From an uncultured Ruminococcus sp. (GTDB lineage Bacteria > Bacillota > Clostridia > Oscillospirales > Acutalibacteraceae): 64,000 nt of DNA. A program made the position numbers and the translations under genes. Position 1 is the stretch's first letter. Every line of letters begins with the position of its first letter. This document shows, in pieces, positions 25,177-34,470 of the stretch. The notes under the pieces are model-generated. The model worked only from the letters and a program-made list of their open reading frames with translations. It had not been told where the DNA came from and ran no database searches. The DNA lies in assembly GCA_902767845.1 (NCBI GenBank), contig CACXIV010000009.1, forward strand, positions 62,001 through 126,000. The letters run 5' to 3'.

Positions 25177-26907
25177 TTATTCTTCGACTTCAAGTCCGAC
25201 TACATCGGCGGAGGCTTTAAGCAGCTCCTTGCAGACCCTTTCCGCGTCCTCGCCGTCCTTGCCGACAGCGGTGATGTAGAGCTTGATCTTCGGCTCCGTT
25301 CCGCTCGGACGGAAGATAACGCCGTTGTCTCCCTCGAGGTTCAGCGCGATTACGTTCGAGGTGGGTAGGGTGATCTCGGTCTCCTCATTTGTGACGAGAT
25401 CCTTTTCCTTTTTAAGCTGATAGTCGCTTACCTTGAGCACCTTGTAATCGCCGATCTGCGTCGGGATATTGTCCCTTACGCTTGACATCATGTCCGCCAT
25501 CTTCTTCATGCCGGCGGCGCCCTCGAACTCGAACGCGAAGGTCCTGTTGAGGAAGTATCCGTATTCCTTGTAAAGGTCGTCTATCATCTTTGCGAGCGAG
25601 ATATTCTGCTTTCTGTAGAAAGCCGTCATCTCGCAAATAAGCATTGACGCCACTACCGCGTCCTTATCCCTTACATATGTGCCGGCAAGGTAGCCGTAGC
25701 TCTCTTCAAAGCCGAAGATATAGCGGTTCTCCTCGCCCTTTTTCTCGAGGTTGAGTATTATTTCGCCGATATACTTAAAGCCGGTGAGCACGTTTTTGAG
25801 CTCGCAGCCGTATTTCTCGCACAGCTTGTTGATGAGCTTTGTGGTAACGATGGTCTTTACGACTACGGGGTTCTCGGGAAGAACGCCCTGAGCCTTTTTA
25901 TTTGAGAGGATGTAGTTTGTAAGCATAACGCCGTCCTCGTTGCCCGAAATGAGCCTGTAGCTGCCGTCGAAGTCCTTAACGGCGATACCTACTCTGTCGG
26001 AGTCGGGGTCGGTGGCGAGCACAAGATCCGCGTCCTTTTCCTTGGCGAGACCGATAGCCAGGTCAAGCGCCTCCTTGAACTCGGGATTGGGCTTGGGACA
26101 GGTAGTAAAGTTGCCGTCGGGCATCTCCTGCTCGGGAACGACATAAACCTCCTCGACGCCGATCCTGGCGAGAACCTTTCTGACAAGCTTGTTGCCCGCG
26201 CCGTTGAGAGGTGTGTAAACGACCTTCATGCCTGAGCCCTTGCAGATCCCGGGATTGACCTGCTGCTCCATTACCTTTTCAAGGTAGGATTCGTAAACGG
26301 TTTCGTCAACATACTCGATAAGACCCTTCTGAACGGCCTCGTCGAAGTCCATGGTCTTAACGTCGCTGAATACGTCGAGCTTGCTGATCTCGTCATAAAC
26401 CGCGGCGGCGGCGTTGTCTGTCATCTGGCAGCCGTCCTCGCCGTAAGCCTTGTAGCCGTTGTATTTGGCGGTGTTGTGGCTCGCAGTGACCATGATACCT
26501 GCCTGACATCCGAAGAAGCGCACGAGGTACGAGAGCACCGGAGTAGGCTGCAGCTCGGTGGTGATATACGCCTTGATACCGTTCGCGGCGAGAACTCTTG
26601 CGGCCTCGACCATGAACAGGTCTGCCTTGATCCTGCTGTCGTGAGAGATCGCGACGGCGCCCTTGCCGTATTTCGCGAGGATGTAGTTGGCCATGCCCTG
26701 AGTGGCCTGGCGAACGACATAGATATTCATTCGGTTTGTGCCGGCGCCGATAATGCCTCTGAGTCCGGCAGTGCCGAACTTGAGCGAGGTATAAAAGCGC
26801 TCGTAGATCTCGTTTTCATCACCCTTGATGCTTTCGAGCTCGCTGATGAGATCGGGATCCTCAACGGCGTTTTCAAGCCAGGTGTTGTATAAACTCATGA
26901 TATCCAT
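25177..26907 (-). CDS. pgcA: Phospho-sugar mutase (phosphoglucomutase/phosphomannomutase family)
   Basis: About 576 residues from the ATG at 26907 (GGGGG eight bases upstream); ATG 26922 and 26898 are alternatives. Alpha-D-phosphohexomutase features in order: TAGLRGIIGAGTNRMN (domain 1), the active-site serine loop MVTASHNTAKYNGYKAYG (about residue 145), the metal loop ATDPDSDRVG (about 305) and the phosphate loop FRPSGTEPKIKLYI near the C-terminus. It interconverts glucose-1-phosphate and glucose-6-phosphate; the size matches Bacillus PgcA. The usual proline after SHN is T here. Monocistronic, with its own terminator. Confidence 0.9.
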   Translation of the reverse strand: MDIMSLYNTWLENAVEDPDLISELESIKGDENEIYERFYTSLKFGTAGLRGIIGAGTNRMNIYVVRQATQGMANYILAKYGKGAVAISHDSRIKADLFMVEAARVLAANGIKAYITTELQPTPVLSYLVRFFGCQAGIMVTASHNTAKYNGYKAYGEDGCQMTDNAAAAVYDEISKLDVFSDVKTMDFDEAVQKGLIEYVDETVYESYLEKVMEQQVNPGICKGSGMKVVYTPLNGAGNKLVRKVLARIGVEEVYVVPEQEMPDGNFTTCPKPNPEFKEALDLAIGLAKEKDADLVLATDPDSDRVGIAVKDFDGSYRLISGNEDGVMLTNYILSNKKAQGVLPENPVVVKTIVTTKLINKLCEKYGCELKNVLTGFKYIGEIILNLEKKGEENRYIFGFEESYGYLAGTYVRDKDAVVASMLICEMTAFYRKQNISLAKMIDDLYKEYGYFLNRTFAFEFEGAAGMKKMADMMSSVRDNIPTQIGDYKVLKVSDYQLKKEKDLVTNEETEITLPTSNVIALNLEGDNGVIFRPSGTEPKIKLYITAVGKDGEDAERVCKELLKASADVVGLEVEE

Positions 26908-27040
26908 AGAATCAGCCCCCATTTGATATATTTTATTTGATTATTGCCAATTTAAATATAACATAAAACGACGTAAAATACAATCGTTTTTTATTATCGC
27001 GTACGTTTTTTATTTACGCGTAAAAAGTGTTCGGTCACTG

Positions 27041-30013
27041 TCATTTTTCAAACTGATAGCTGTTCGCCGACTGCCTCATCTTGTAGCCGAGCAAAGTCGC
27101 CTGAGACTTGATCTGCTCTATATCGTAATTTGAGCTTTTGGGTACATAAATATACTTCGGCGCCTTGTCGGGATTTATTGAATAGAACTTGTCAAGCCTG
27201 TTAAGCGTGCCGAGATTCTCGCCGCCGAGCCATGCGGAGTAGGTTCCGTAGGGCATATCCGCCGCGAGGTACAGCCACGCGTGATCGCTGAGGATAAGCA
27301 GGTTGTCCTCGTCCTTGTCGCTGTAAGTGCTTGTTATGTCCTCAACAAGTGAGTTGTAAGTATCGGCGCGCGACTTATTTGTATATAATCCCGAGGCGGG
27401 ACCCTGCTCGAGCTTTACGGTGCACAGCTCGGGAGCGCTGTCCCAGAACACGTGCCTCGCCTTTGAGCCGATCTGCAGCGAACCCTGAAGGAATATCATA
27501 AACGCGGCGAAAACAAAGCCGAAACGCTTTAGCCAGAGAGCGTAGGTAATGTTGTCGGGATTCTCCTTCATGTCCCTGATAAGCTGACCGAGGAAGATAT
27601 AGCTTGCGAGATTCGATGCCGCCAGCGCCATTGAGATAATGTAGAAATACTGGTTGGACGCGTAGTGAACAAAGAACGAGTAGATGATACCGAGCACGAA
27701 CAGTCCGGCGAACAGCTCGCGCGGCTTGTTGTCGCAGAGTATATACGAGGTTATGCCGATAAAGATCAGCGGGAACATGATCGAGTTGTAGGTTGTGTCG
27801 TGCAGGTTCGGCAGGAACAGAACATAGGTAAAGATCACTATAGCCGTAGTAACGATCAGGTAAAGCGAGCGGTGAAGCTTTCTTTTGCGGTCGAAGATCA
27901 GCACGATAAGCATCACGCCGTACGAGTACAGCGAGTATTTGAAGAACTGATGGCACTTAAAGATGCTCTCGAGGTACTTCCACAGCTTGCTTCCGAAGGA
28001 ATGATCGGTGTGCTGGGGATCCTCGAGCATATAGGGAAGGTTCTCGGCTACTCCCGAGATACCTGCCTTGGGCAGAATGAGAGCGAGGAAGAGTACCGCC
28101 AAAATGCCTACTCCGAGCGTGAAGAACAAAAACGTCCTCAAGGCGAACATATCGCTTTTGAGCACAAAGTTCATCTCACGGTTCCTTAACAGTATATGCA
28201 CGCCCATGCAAAGCGCGTAAAGGACGTAGGCTATCGCGAGGTACGGGCAGCATAATACCGCTCCGGCAAAGGCGACTCCGCTGAGGATTATCCAAAGCTT
28301 CTTTGAGTAATCCGCCGTGGCGATAAGCACGCCTGACAGCGCCGTGAGTCCGACTCCCATCGAGTCGTAGCTCATAGCCATTATGTTGAACGGAGTGAAC
28401 AGGAAGAACAGCGCGCTGCCTATAGCGGACAGTACGCCGTATTTTCTGAGCCTTGTGTAGATAAGCACGCAGGAGCCCGCGTGGACAAAGATGTAGAATA
28501 TCCTCGCGGCATAGACTATGCCGTCTGTTGTGCCGGCGATCATCTTGAACAGCCACGCGAACGGAAGCTGCATGATAGCCGACATTTGAGAAAGATTCCA
28601 TTCGTCTACAAACAGTCCGTCGCCCGAGAGTATCCTTCTCGGGATGGTGAGGTAAAAGCTCTCGTCCGAGCCGCCGAAGCCGAACTGAGCCTTCCAGATA
28701 GAGAACACGATCCCGGCGATTATCATTACCGCGAAGAACACATCCTGCCAGAACATCTTGTCCGAGACGGATCTTTGTCTGATAACAAACGCCTTGATCT
28801 TCTCGTACAAAAAGACGATCAGTTTTTCAAGCAGATTAAGCAGGAACGAAGCCGCCGCCGAGCAGATGAAGCACAGCGGTACCGTGATAAAGTAGTACGG
28901 CAGCCTGTCCACCATCACCGGTACCCTGAGCTTTAAGGTCTCGTATATCAGCTCGTCAAAGACAAACGACATCAGATATATTCCGAGCGCGAGATCGGAT
29001 ACCTTCCACAGCGCGATCTTGACCCCGGGTTTCCAGTTTTCGGTCTTTATCCTGCTGAGCAAAACGAATAAAAGCGTCGCCAAAACGCACGGCTCAAAGC
29101 CGTACCAGTAAACATAGGTGCTCGACTTGAAGCCGCCGCCGTAGCTTCTGAAAAAGCTGAACGCGCCGAACAAAAACTGGCAGATAAGGAACAGGATCAG
29201 CGTGGGCTTTGTCTTTAGCTTAATGCCGTATTCCCTGAGATACGCGCCGATATAGTAGTAGGTTATCGGGTAAACGCCCATCCAGAAGGTCGGGATGATC
29301 TTCTGATACGTGTCGTTTTCTGTCGGAGTCATCCACCATGTGGCGGTGTCAAAGTTGAAGATATTAAATATCGTGGGCACCATGGTAAGGAACAAAAACG
29401 TCGCGACAAGCACCTGCTTCTGCCTTTTGTTCTTTAGCTTGTTGTAGCCCAGATTCAAAAACGGAGCTATCAAAAACAGCCCGATGTACATCTCGATATA
29501 CCACGAGTAATTGGCTCCGGTAAAGTCGAGAGTGCCGAGAATGTAGTGCTTCAGGTCATATTTTCCGGTCGACTTGATAGCTTCCGTCAGCTTCTCAAAG
29601 TTGAAGTTGTAGAACGCGGCCTTGGCGGTCGGATTCTCGTGTATCGACTTGAACAGCATGCAGAATATCGTCGCCAAAACAAAGATTATCAATGTCTTGC
29701 GAATACCCTTGTAATAGCTCTTGCTCAGGGTCTTTCTGCTCATCAGATAGCCGGTAAGTATCATGAACAGCGGCACGCATACACCGAACAGCACGCGCAT
29801 TTGAACCATAATGAACATCTGCGGACCGTGAAGGTCGCTGTAATTTCCGGTGGAAAAGAATGAGATCAAGCCCTCGATCGGTCCCATGCCCGATACGGAC
29901 TCGCTGTAAAAGCCGTTGTGCAGAAAAAAGTGCACCGACAATACGGTAAACACCGCGACGATTCTGATAATATCAAGCGAGCTGTCGCGGCGCTCAAGCT
30001 TTTTAATATCCAT
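27041..30013 (-). CDS. Acyltransferase-3 / GT-C glycosyltransferase-like fusion membrane protein
   Basis: 990 residues from the ATG at 30013, preceded by CAGGAG; the longer in-frame start at 30079 lacks one. Two domains are visible. Residues about 10-405 are an acyltransferase-3 (OafA/WecH-like) domain: LDIIRIVAVFTVLSVHFFLH carries the conserved R and H, and VCVPLFMILTGYLMSRK follows. Residues about 430-990 are a second membrane domain with FGGSDESFYLTIPRRILSGDGLFVDEWN, reminiscent of the first loop of GT-C/PMT transferases, about 11 helices and a soluble tail. Such enzymes decorate cell-surface glycans. The GT2 gene on the same strand at 30233 lies upstream with its own terminator between them. 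Confidence 0.8.
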   Translation of the reverse strand: MDIKKLERRDSSLDIIRIVAVFTVLSVHFFLHNGFYSESVSGMGPIEGLISFFSTGNYSDLHGPQMFIMVQMRVLFGVCVPLFMILTGYLMSRKTLSKSYYKGIRKTLIIFVLATIFCMLFKSIHENPTAKAAFYNFNFEKLTEAIKSTGKYDLKHYILGTLDFTGANYSWYIEMYIGLFLIAPFLNLGYNKLKNKRQKQVLVATFLFLTMVPTIFNIFNFDTATWWMTPTENDTYQKIIPTFWMGVYPITYYYIGAYLREYGIKLKTKPTLILFLICQFLFGAFSFFRSYGGGFKSSTYVYWYGFEPCVLATLLFVLLSRIKTENWKPGVKIALWKVSDLALGIYLMSFVFDELIYETLKLRVPVMVDRLPYYFITVPLCFICSAAASFLLNLLEKLIVFLYEKIKAFVIRQRSVSDKMFWQDVFFAVMIIAGIVFSIWKAQFGFGGSDESFYLTIPRRILSGDGLFVDEWNLSQMSAIMQLPFAWLFKMIAGTTDGIVYAARIFYIFVHAGSCVLIYTRLRKYGVLSAIGSALFFLFTPFNIMAMSYDSMGVGLTALSGVLIATADYSKKLWIILSGVAFAGAVLCCPYLAIAYVLYALCMGVHILLRNREMNFVLKSDMFALRTFLFFTLGVGILAVLFLALILPKAGISGVAENLPYMLEDPQHTDHSFGSKLWKYLESIFKCHQFFKYSLYSYGVMLIVLIFDRKRKLHRSLYLIVTTAIVIFTYVLFLPNLHDTTYNSIMFPLIFIGITSYILCDNKPRELFAGLFVLGIIYSFFVHYASNQYFYIISMALAASNLASYIFLGQLIRDMKENPDNITYALWLKRFGFVFAAFMIFLQGSLQIGSKARHVFWDSAPELCTVKLEQGPASGLYTNKSRADTYNSLVEDITSTYSDKDEDNLLILSDHAWLYLAADMPYGTYSAWLGGENLGTLNRLDKFYSINPDKAPKYIYVPKSSNYDIEQIKSQATLLGYKMRQSANSYQFEK

Positions 30014-30163
30014 AGATACGCTCCTGTATATCAATATTCCCTTATATATTAACATATTTCTGCAAGGGTTTAAGTACAAATAAGAATTATAAATAATTTT
30101 GAGCCGATATCGCGCGTTTTTTTGTGATTTGCGGACTCAAAAGGGGAGAGCGCGTTTTTTCGC

Positions 30164-30197
30164 GAAAAAAAACAGGGGCAAGCGTAGCTCACCCCTG
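30164..30197 (-). terminator. Terminator of the GT2 gene
   Basis: On the minus strand an 11-bp stem CAGGGGTGAGC/GCTTGCCCCTG (two wobble pairs) followed by a run of eight or more T. Confidence 0.85.
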
Positions 30198-30232
30198 CGA
30201 TCGCAGATAAATTATTCTGTACGGCGTTAAAG

Positions 30233-31195
30233 TCAGATTAAGGTATCGTCGCTGTCGTCCAAATATGTTTCCACAATGAACCTCGGGCGGCGCTTTGTCT
30301 CAAGATATATCTTGCCGATGTACTCGCCGATGATACCGATAGCGAGGAGCTGAAGTCCTCCCAGCGCCCAGATCGAGCAGAGCGTGCTTGCCCAGCCGCT
30401 TACCGTCCAGCCTACAAAGAACGCTATTATCGAGTAAATTATCATGATAAGGCTGATAAGGAAGATCACGAGTCCTGCCCAGGTGATAACCCTGATGGGC
30501 TGGATGCTCAGCGAGGTTATTCCCTCCCACGCGAGAGCGAGCATCTTTTTAAGCGGATATTTGCTTTCTCCCGCGAGCCTTTCGGAACGCTCGTAAGTCA
30601 CCACGTCGTACTTGTAGCCGATCAGCGGCACCATTCCCCTGAGGAAAATGTTTGTTTCTTTATAAAGAGAGAACGCCTCCAGCGCCCTTTTGCTCATAAG
30701 GCGGAAATCGGCGTGGTTAAAGATAACCTTGGCGCCCATATGGTTGAGTATCTTGTAAAACGCCTCGGCGGTGAAGCGCTTGAAAAAGGTGTCGGTAGCT
30801 CTCTTTGAGCGCACGCCGTAAACAACGTCGCAGCCCTCCTCGTACTTAGCGACCATCTCGTCAAAGGTGTTGATGTCGTCCTGCAGGTCTGCGTCGATCG
30901 AGATCACCGCGTCCGCCTTGTCCTTCAAGGTCATAAGTCCGCAGAGCAAAGCGTTCTGATGGCCTCTGTTGCGGCTGAGCTTTATGCCCTGAAAAATCGG
31001 GTTCTCACCGTGGAGCTCGGTTATGATCTGCCACGTTTTGTCCTTCGAGCCGTCGTCGATAAAGACTATCTTGCTGTCAAAGGATATCTTGTGCTCGCAC
31101 ATCATGGTCTCGTATTTATCAAGCAGCTTTTGGGCGGAATCCCTCAGCACCTCTTCCTCGTTGTAGCAGGGGATAGCCAAATATAATTTTGTCAT
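30233..31195 (-). CDS. Glycosyltransferase family 2, GtrB/DPM1-like with two membrane helices
   Basis: 320 residues. The GT-A domain (about residues 1-230) has LAIPCYNEEEVL, FIDDGSKDKTWQII, LSRNRGHQNALLCGL and the metal site VISIDADLQDDINT. Two C-terminal membrane helices (about 232-255 and 270-295) are followed by IIGEYIGKIYLETKRRPRFIV, characteristic of the undecaprenyl-phosphate glucosyl- or arabinosyl-transferase group (GtrB, ArnC). It would supply a lipid-linked sugar for a GT-C enzyme such as that encoded at 27.0 kb. Confidence 0.92.
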   Translation of the reverse strand: MTKLYLAIPCYNEEEVLRDSAQKLLDKYETMMCEHKISFDSKIVFIDDGSKDKTWQIITELHGENPIFQGIKLSRNRGHQNALLCGLMTLKDKADAVISIDADLQDDINTFDEMVAKYEEGCDVVYGVRSKRATDTFFKRFTAEAFYKILNHMGAKVIFNHADFRLMSKRALEAFSLYKETNIFLRGMVPLIGYKYDVVTYERSERLAGESKYPLKKMLALAWEGITSLSIQPIRVITWAGLVIFLISLIMIIYSIIAFFVGWTVSGWASTLCSIWALGGLQLLAIGIIGEYIGKIYLETKRRPRFIVETYLDDSDDTLI

Positions 31196-31385
31196 GTTTT
31201 CACCTTCAAAAATAATCTGACTATATGATAATATTATTTTGAAGAAATGTCAAGACGGGGCGGCTCGGGCTTTGATGACCCTATCCGGCAGGACGGAGCG
31301 GATATCTGACCCGGTAACGCGCGCCGCGGAAACACCGCCGTCAAAAATTTAACTGCGGATATGTAACAAATTTATCGATTTTCTC

Positions 31386-31414
31386 TTGTAAATACAACTT
31401 ATTTGTATTATAAT
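31386..31414 (+). promoter_or_regulatory. pfkA promoter
   Basis: TTGTAA (31386-31391), 17-base spacer, TATAAT (31409-31414); the start codon is 35 bases downstream, with AGGAGG. Confidence 0.75.
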
Positions 31415-31448
31415 GTAAACTGAATAAAATCTCACAGGAGGTATAAAT

Positions 31449-32435
31449 ATGTCACAGAAATCAATTGCGGTATTAACAAGCGGCGGCGACGCTCCCGGTA
31501 TGAACGCGGCTGTCAGAGCAGTAGTTCGTTCCGGTATCAACATGGGTATGAAGGTTTACGGCGTTTACCGCGGCTATAACGGACTTTTGAACGGCGACCT
31601 TAAAGAGATGAATCTCCGCTCGGTTTCCGAGATCATCGGCAACGGCGGCACAATGCTCTATACCGCCAGAAGCGAGGAGTTCAAGAAGAAAGAGGCTCAG
31701 GAAAAGGCGGCTGATTACTGCCGCAGCATGGGTATCGGCGGAGTCGTTGTTATCGGCGGCGACGGCTCGTTCAGAGGCGCCCGCGCCCTTACCGAAGCAG
31801 GTATCAACTGTATCGGCGTTCCCGGAACGATCGACAACGACATAGCCTGCTCCGAGTACACGGTAGGCTTTGACACCGCCATGAACACGGCTATCGACAT
31901 GATCGACCGTATCCGCGATACGGCACAGTCGCACGACCGCTGCTCGATCGTTGAGGTAATGGGCAGAAGGTGCGGAGATATCGCTCTGCAAACGGGTATC
32001 GCCGTAGGCGCTACGGCTATCCTTGTTCCCGAGGTGGATTTCAATATCGAAAAGGACGTTATCCAGAGGATCATCAATACTCAGAAAACAGGCAAAAAGC
32101 ACTTCATCATCGTCGTGGCAGAGGGCGTAGGCAAGAAGCACTACAAGCACAGCGCGCGCGAGCTCGCGACATATATCGAGCACCGTCTCGGAATTGAGGC
32201 GAGAGCCACTATCCTCGGCCACGTTCAGCGCGGGGGCTCGCCGACAGTCCGCGACAGAGTTGTAGCCAGCCAGATGGGCTACAAGGCTGTTGAGCTCCTC
32301 AAGAACGATATCGGCAACCGCGTCGTTGTCATGAGAGAGGGCAAGATCACCGACCTCGACATCACCGAGGCTCTCGATATGGAGCGCGTATTCGACATGG
32401 ATCTGTATAAGGTGGCCATGACTATCTCTATTTAA
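31449..32435 (+). CDS. pfkA: ATP-dependent 6-phosphofructokinase
   Basis: 328 residues. It starts IAVLTSGGDAPGMNAAVRAVVR; VVIGGDGSFRGA carries the GGDGS form typical of ATP-using enzymes (PPi-dependent ones have GGDDT). The catalytic loop is PGTIDNDIACSEYTVGFDTAMNT, and EVMGRRCGDIAL and HVQRGGSPTVRDR bind fructose-6-phosphate and effector. It commits fructose-6-phosphate to glycolysis. AGGAGG lies 8 bases upstream; it has its own promoter and terminator. Confidence 0.97.
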   Translation: MSQKSIAVLTSGGDAPGMNAAVRAVVRSGINMGMKVYGVYRGYNGLLNGDLKEMNLRSVSEIIGNGGTMLYTARSEEFKKKEAQEKAADYCRSMGIGGVVVIGGDGSFRGARALTEAGINCIGVPGTIDNDIACSEYTVGFDTAMNTAIDMIDRIRDTAQSHDRCSIVEVMGRRCGDIALQTGIAVGATAILVPEVDFNIEKDVIQRIINTQKTGKKHFIIVVAEGVGKKHYKHSARELATYIEHRLGIEARATILGHVQRGGSPTVRDRVVASQMGYKAVELLKNDIGNRVVVMREGKITDLDITEALDMERVFDMDLYKVAMTISI

Positions 32436-32451
32436 TTCTTGCTTTTTAACG

Positions 32452-32480
32452 GGGCGGACTATGTTCGCCCTTTATTTTTA
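32452..32480 (+). terminator. pfkA terminator
   Basis: An 8-bp stem GGGCGGAC/GTTCGCCC (one wobble pair) with a three-base loop, followed by TTTATTTTTA. Confidence 0.8.
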
Positions 32481-32497
32481 GTGACAGAGGAATTGCT

Positions 32498-33922
32498 ATG
32501 CTTTACGATTTACAGAGAGTTTCAAAAGGTCTGATAATCTATTCCGCGCTGATCTCGGATTTTGAAAGGCTCGATTTCAAAAATGACGCGCTGGCAGGCG
32601 TTCGCGCTAATTTCTTCAACTCCAACCACAACCCGCAGTCCGACAAGACCGATATGCAGGGCTACAGCCTTTCGTATACCATGCGATGGGGCGAGCCGCT
32701 TTTGTGGAAGGTGAGCGCCAACAATCAGCCTTATCAAAAGGTCAGGCGCGTGTCTGACGAGGTCTACTGCGTGCTGACCTATAACGAGAACGGCGTGGTG
32801 TCAAAGCGCATATACTTTGACAATTACCACAGCTGGCTTTGTACCGAATACTTCGACCGTGAGCGCGAGAACCTTATGCTCGCCTCGGTAAAGCCGGTCA
32901 TTATCGACGGCGTTGTCTGTATCAGATATGACATGCCGCAGCCCGACGGGAAAAAATCCACGGAATACCTCTATCCCACGCTCGGCCGTCAGAACAAAAA
33001 GTGCGCCTGCCTGATATACACCAACTGCGGCATGATCCGCTTTGACGCTTCCTTCAAGCCGGAGGGCATTTCCGATATGTCCGAAAAGACCGACGAAAAG
33101 GGCTTTGACTTCACCGTTGAGGACTTCTCAAAGCCTGCCGTCAAGCCGCTTGATCTTCAAAACGCGGCTTTTCTCTCTGAGTCCGATTACGAGGAGGAGA
33201 AGCCCGAGGAGCCCAAGGCAGAAAGCGGCGCTTACTCGGCGTATGACAGGATCGAGAGCATTCTTTTTGAAGCCCACAAGACGAATAAAAACATCTTCGG
33301 CGAGGTTGTCGCGCAGGCGGTGGAAACGGAAACAGAGCCCGAAGCCGAGCCCGAAACCGAGCCCGAAGCGTCTCCCGAGCCTGAGCAGCCCGAAAAGCCC
33401 GAATACGAGGCTAAGGAGAAGGAACAGCCCGATTCGTTGACAGAGACCGAAAAGGGAGTTTACTCCTACTATGGCAAGCTTGACGAAAACGGCATGAGAA
33501 CAGGCTTCGGCAGGACGGAATCCCCCGATGGTATGACCGTCTACTCGGGAAGCTATGACCTCGACAAACGCGAAGGCTTCGGTATCAGCTATTACAGGGA
33601 CGGCAAGCCGAATTACGCCGGAAATTGGATGAACGGTTCAAGGAACGGCTGCGGAGTCGGTTATCGTCACAGCGACGGCACCATGCACGTCGGCAACTGG
33701 ACTGACAACACCCCTGACGGTATCGGCGCGAGGTTCGGCTCGCAGGGAGAATTTCTCGACGTATGCCGATACTCAATGGGCGAGAGGGAAGGCAAAGCCG
33801 TAAAAATCGACAAAAACGGAAATGTCGTTATCACCGTATATGTCGCAGGCGAGCCGGTCGCGGAAAAAGTTATCACAGATGAAGATCTCTTTCCGCAACG
33901 TGACGTTGCATCCAATCCGTGA
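32498..33922 (+). CDS. MORN repeat protein
   Basis: 474 residues. The first 230 residues form an unrecognised domain without signal peptide (begins LYDLQRVSKGLIIYSALISD). A linker of repeated E-P/T-E-P (about residues 285-310) leads to about four MORN-type repeats of about 23 residues (GKLDENGMRTGFGRT, GSYDLDKREGFGISYYRDGKPNYAGNW, GSRNGCGVGYRHSDGTMHVGNW, GIGARFGSQGEFLDVCRYSMGEREGKAVKI). MORN repeats mediate protein or membrane binding. The last eight codons lie inside the first copy of a 28-bp direct repeat, so the native C-terminus may have been altered by it. Confidence 0.8.
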   Translation: MLYDLQRVSKGLIIYSALISDFERLDFKNDALAGVRANFFNSNHNPQSDKTDMQGYSLSYTMRWGEPLLWKVSANNQPYQKVRRVSDEVYCVLTYNENGVVSKRIYFDNYHSWLCTEYFDRERENLMLASVKPVIIDGVVCIRYDMPQPDGKKSTEYLYPTLGRQNKKCACLIYTNCGMIRFDASFKPEGISDMSEKTDEKGFDFTVEDFSKPAVKPLDLQNAAFLSESDYEEEKPEEPKAESGAYSAYDRIESILFEAHKTNKNIFGEVVAQAVETETEPEAEPETEPEASPEPEQPEKPEYEAKEKEQPDSLTETEKGVYSYYGKLDENGMRTGFGRTESPDGMTVYSGSYDLDKREGFGISYYRDGKPNYAGNWMNGSRNGCGVGYRHSDGTMHVGNWTDNTPDGIGARFGSQGEFLDVCRYSMGEREGKAVKIDKNGNVVITVYVAGEPVAEKVITDEDLFPQRDVASNP

Positions 33923-34018
33923 AGATAGCACGGCAAAAAATCGACATCGGATTCCCGACAGAAAACTTTGCCGAACGACTGACCGGGCGTCAACGTGACG
34001 TTGCATCCAATCCGTGAA
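33896..34018. repeat. 28-bp direct repeat pair with internal palindrome
   Basis: Identical 28-base copies at 33896-33923 and 33991-34018, separated by 67 bases. Each contains the palindrome CAACGTGACGTTG. The first copy overlaps the end and stop codon of the MORN gene. Confidence 0.95.
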
Positions 34019-34051
34019 AAAAATTTGAATAAAAAACTTAATTTTGATAAT

Positions 34052-34087
34052 AATAATGGCGTCGGAAAAAGACGTCATTATTTTTTA
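34052..34087 (+). terminator. Terminator downstream of the MORN gene
   Basis: A 12-bp stem AATAATGGCGTC/GACGTCATTATT (one wobble pair), loop GGAAAAA, then a T-tract. Confidence 0.85.
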
Positions 34088-34102
34088 TTAAGGAATGATT
34101 CT

Positions 34103-34393
34103 ATGAAGAGATTAGCAGCATTGTTTTTCGCTGTAATGATGATCGCCGCTTTTACGGGCTGTAACGCCGGCAAGAATACCGCGTCTACCGTATCGAACGC
34201 CGCCTCGGACGTTGTGTCGAACGCCGGAGATATGGTCGACAAGGCAGGCGACGGTCTTAACAAGGCCGGCTCCGCCGTTGACGACAACGCCGAAAAAATG
34301 AAGAACAACGGTCAGGTCAGCGACGGCGACGGTATCATCGGCAACGAGGGCAGCACCGTCGAGCATGAGGTCGAAACCACGGAGCAGGATTAA
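34103..34393 (+). CDS. Small lipoprotein of low complexity
   Basis: 96 residues. Signal peptide MKRLAALFFAVMMIAAFTGC with the lipobox FTGC, then a mature part of repeated A/S/D/N/K phrases (VSNAASDVVSNAG, VDKAGDGLNKAGSAVDDNAEK) predicted helical and acidic. AAGGAA precedes the ATG. It starts 16 bases after a strong terminator, so its expression depends on read-through or on an unseen promoter. No function can be assigned. Confidence 0.75.
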   Translation: MKRLAALFFAVMMIAAFTGCNAGKNTASTVSNAASDVVSNAGDMVDKAGDGLNKAGSAVDDNAEKMKNNGQVSDGDGIIGNEGSTVEHEVETTEQD

Positions 34394-34470
34394 GCGCCTT
34401 ACGAGCTTTATCGGGCGCGGCAAAGGCGAACGCCTGTTATCGGTGATCGGATCCCGACCGAGTAAAAATG

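Noticed and set aside
33995..34102. N-terminal extension of the small lipoprotein back to 33995
   Set aside because: It would run through a 28-bp repeat and a strong terminator, and would bury the signal peptide; the ATG at 34103 has its own AAGGAA.
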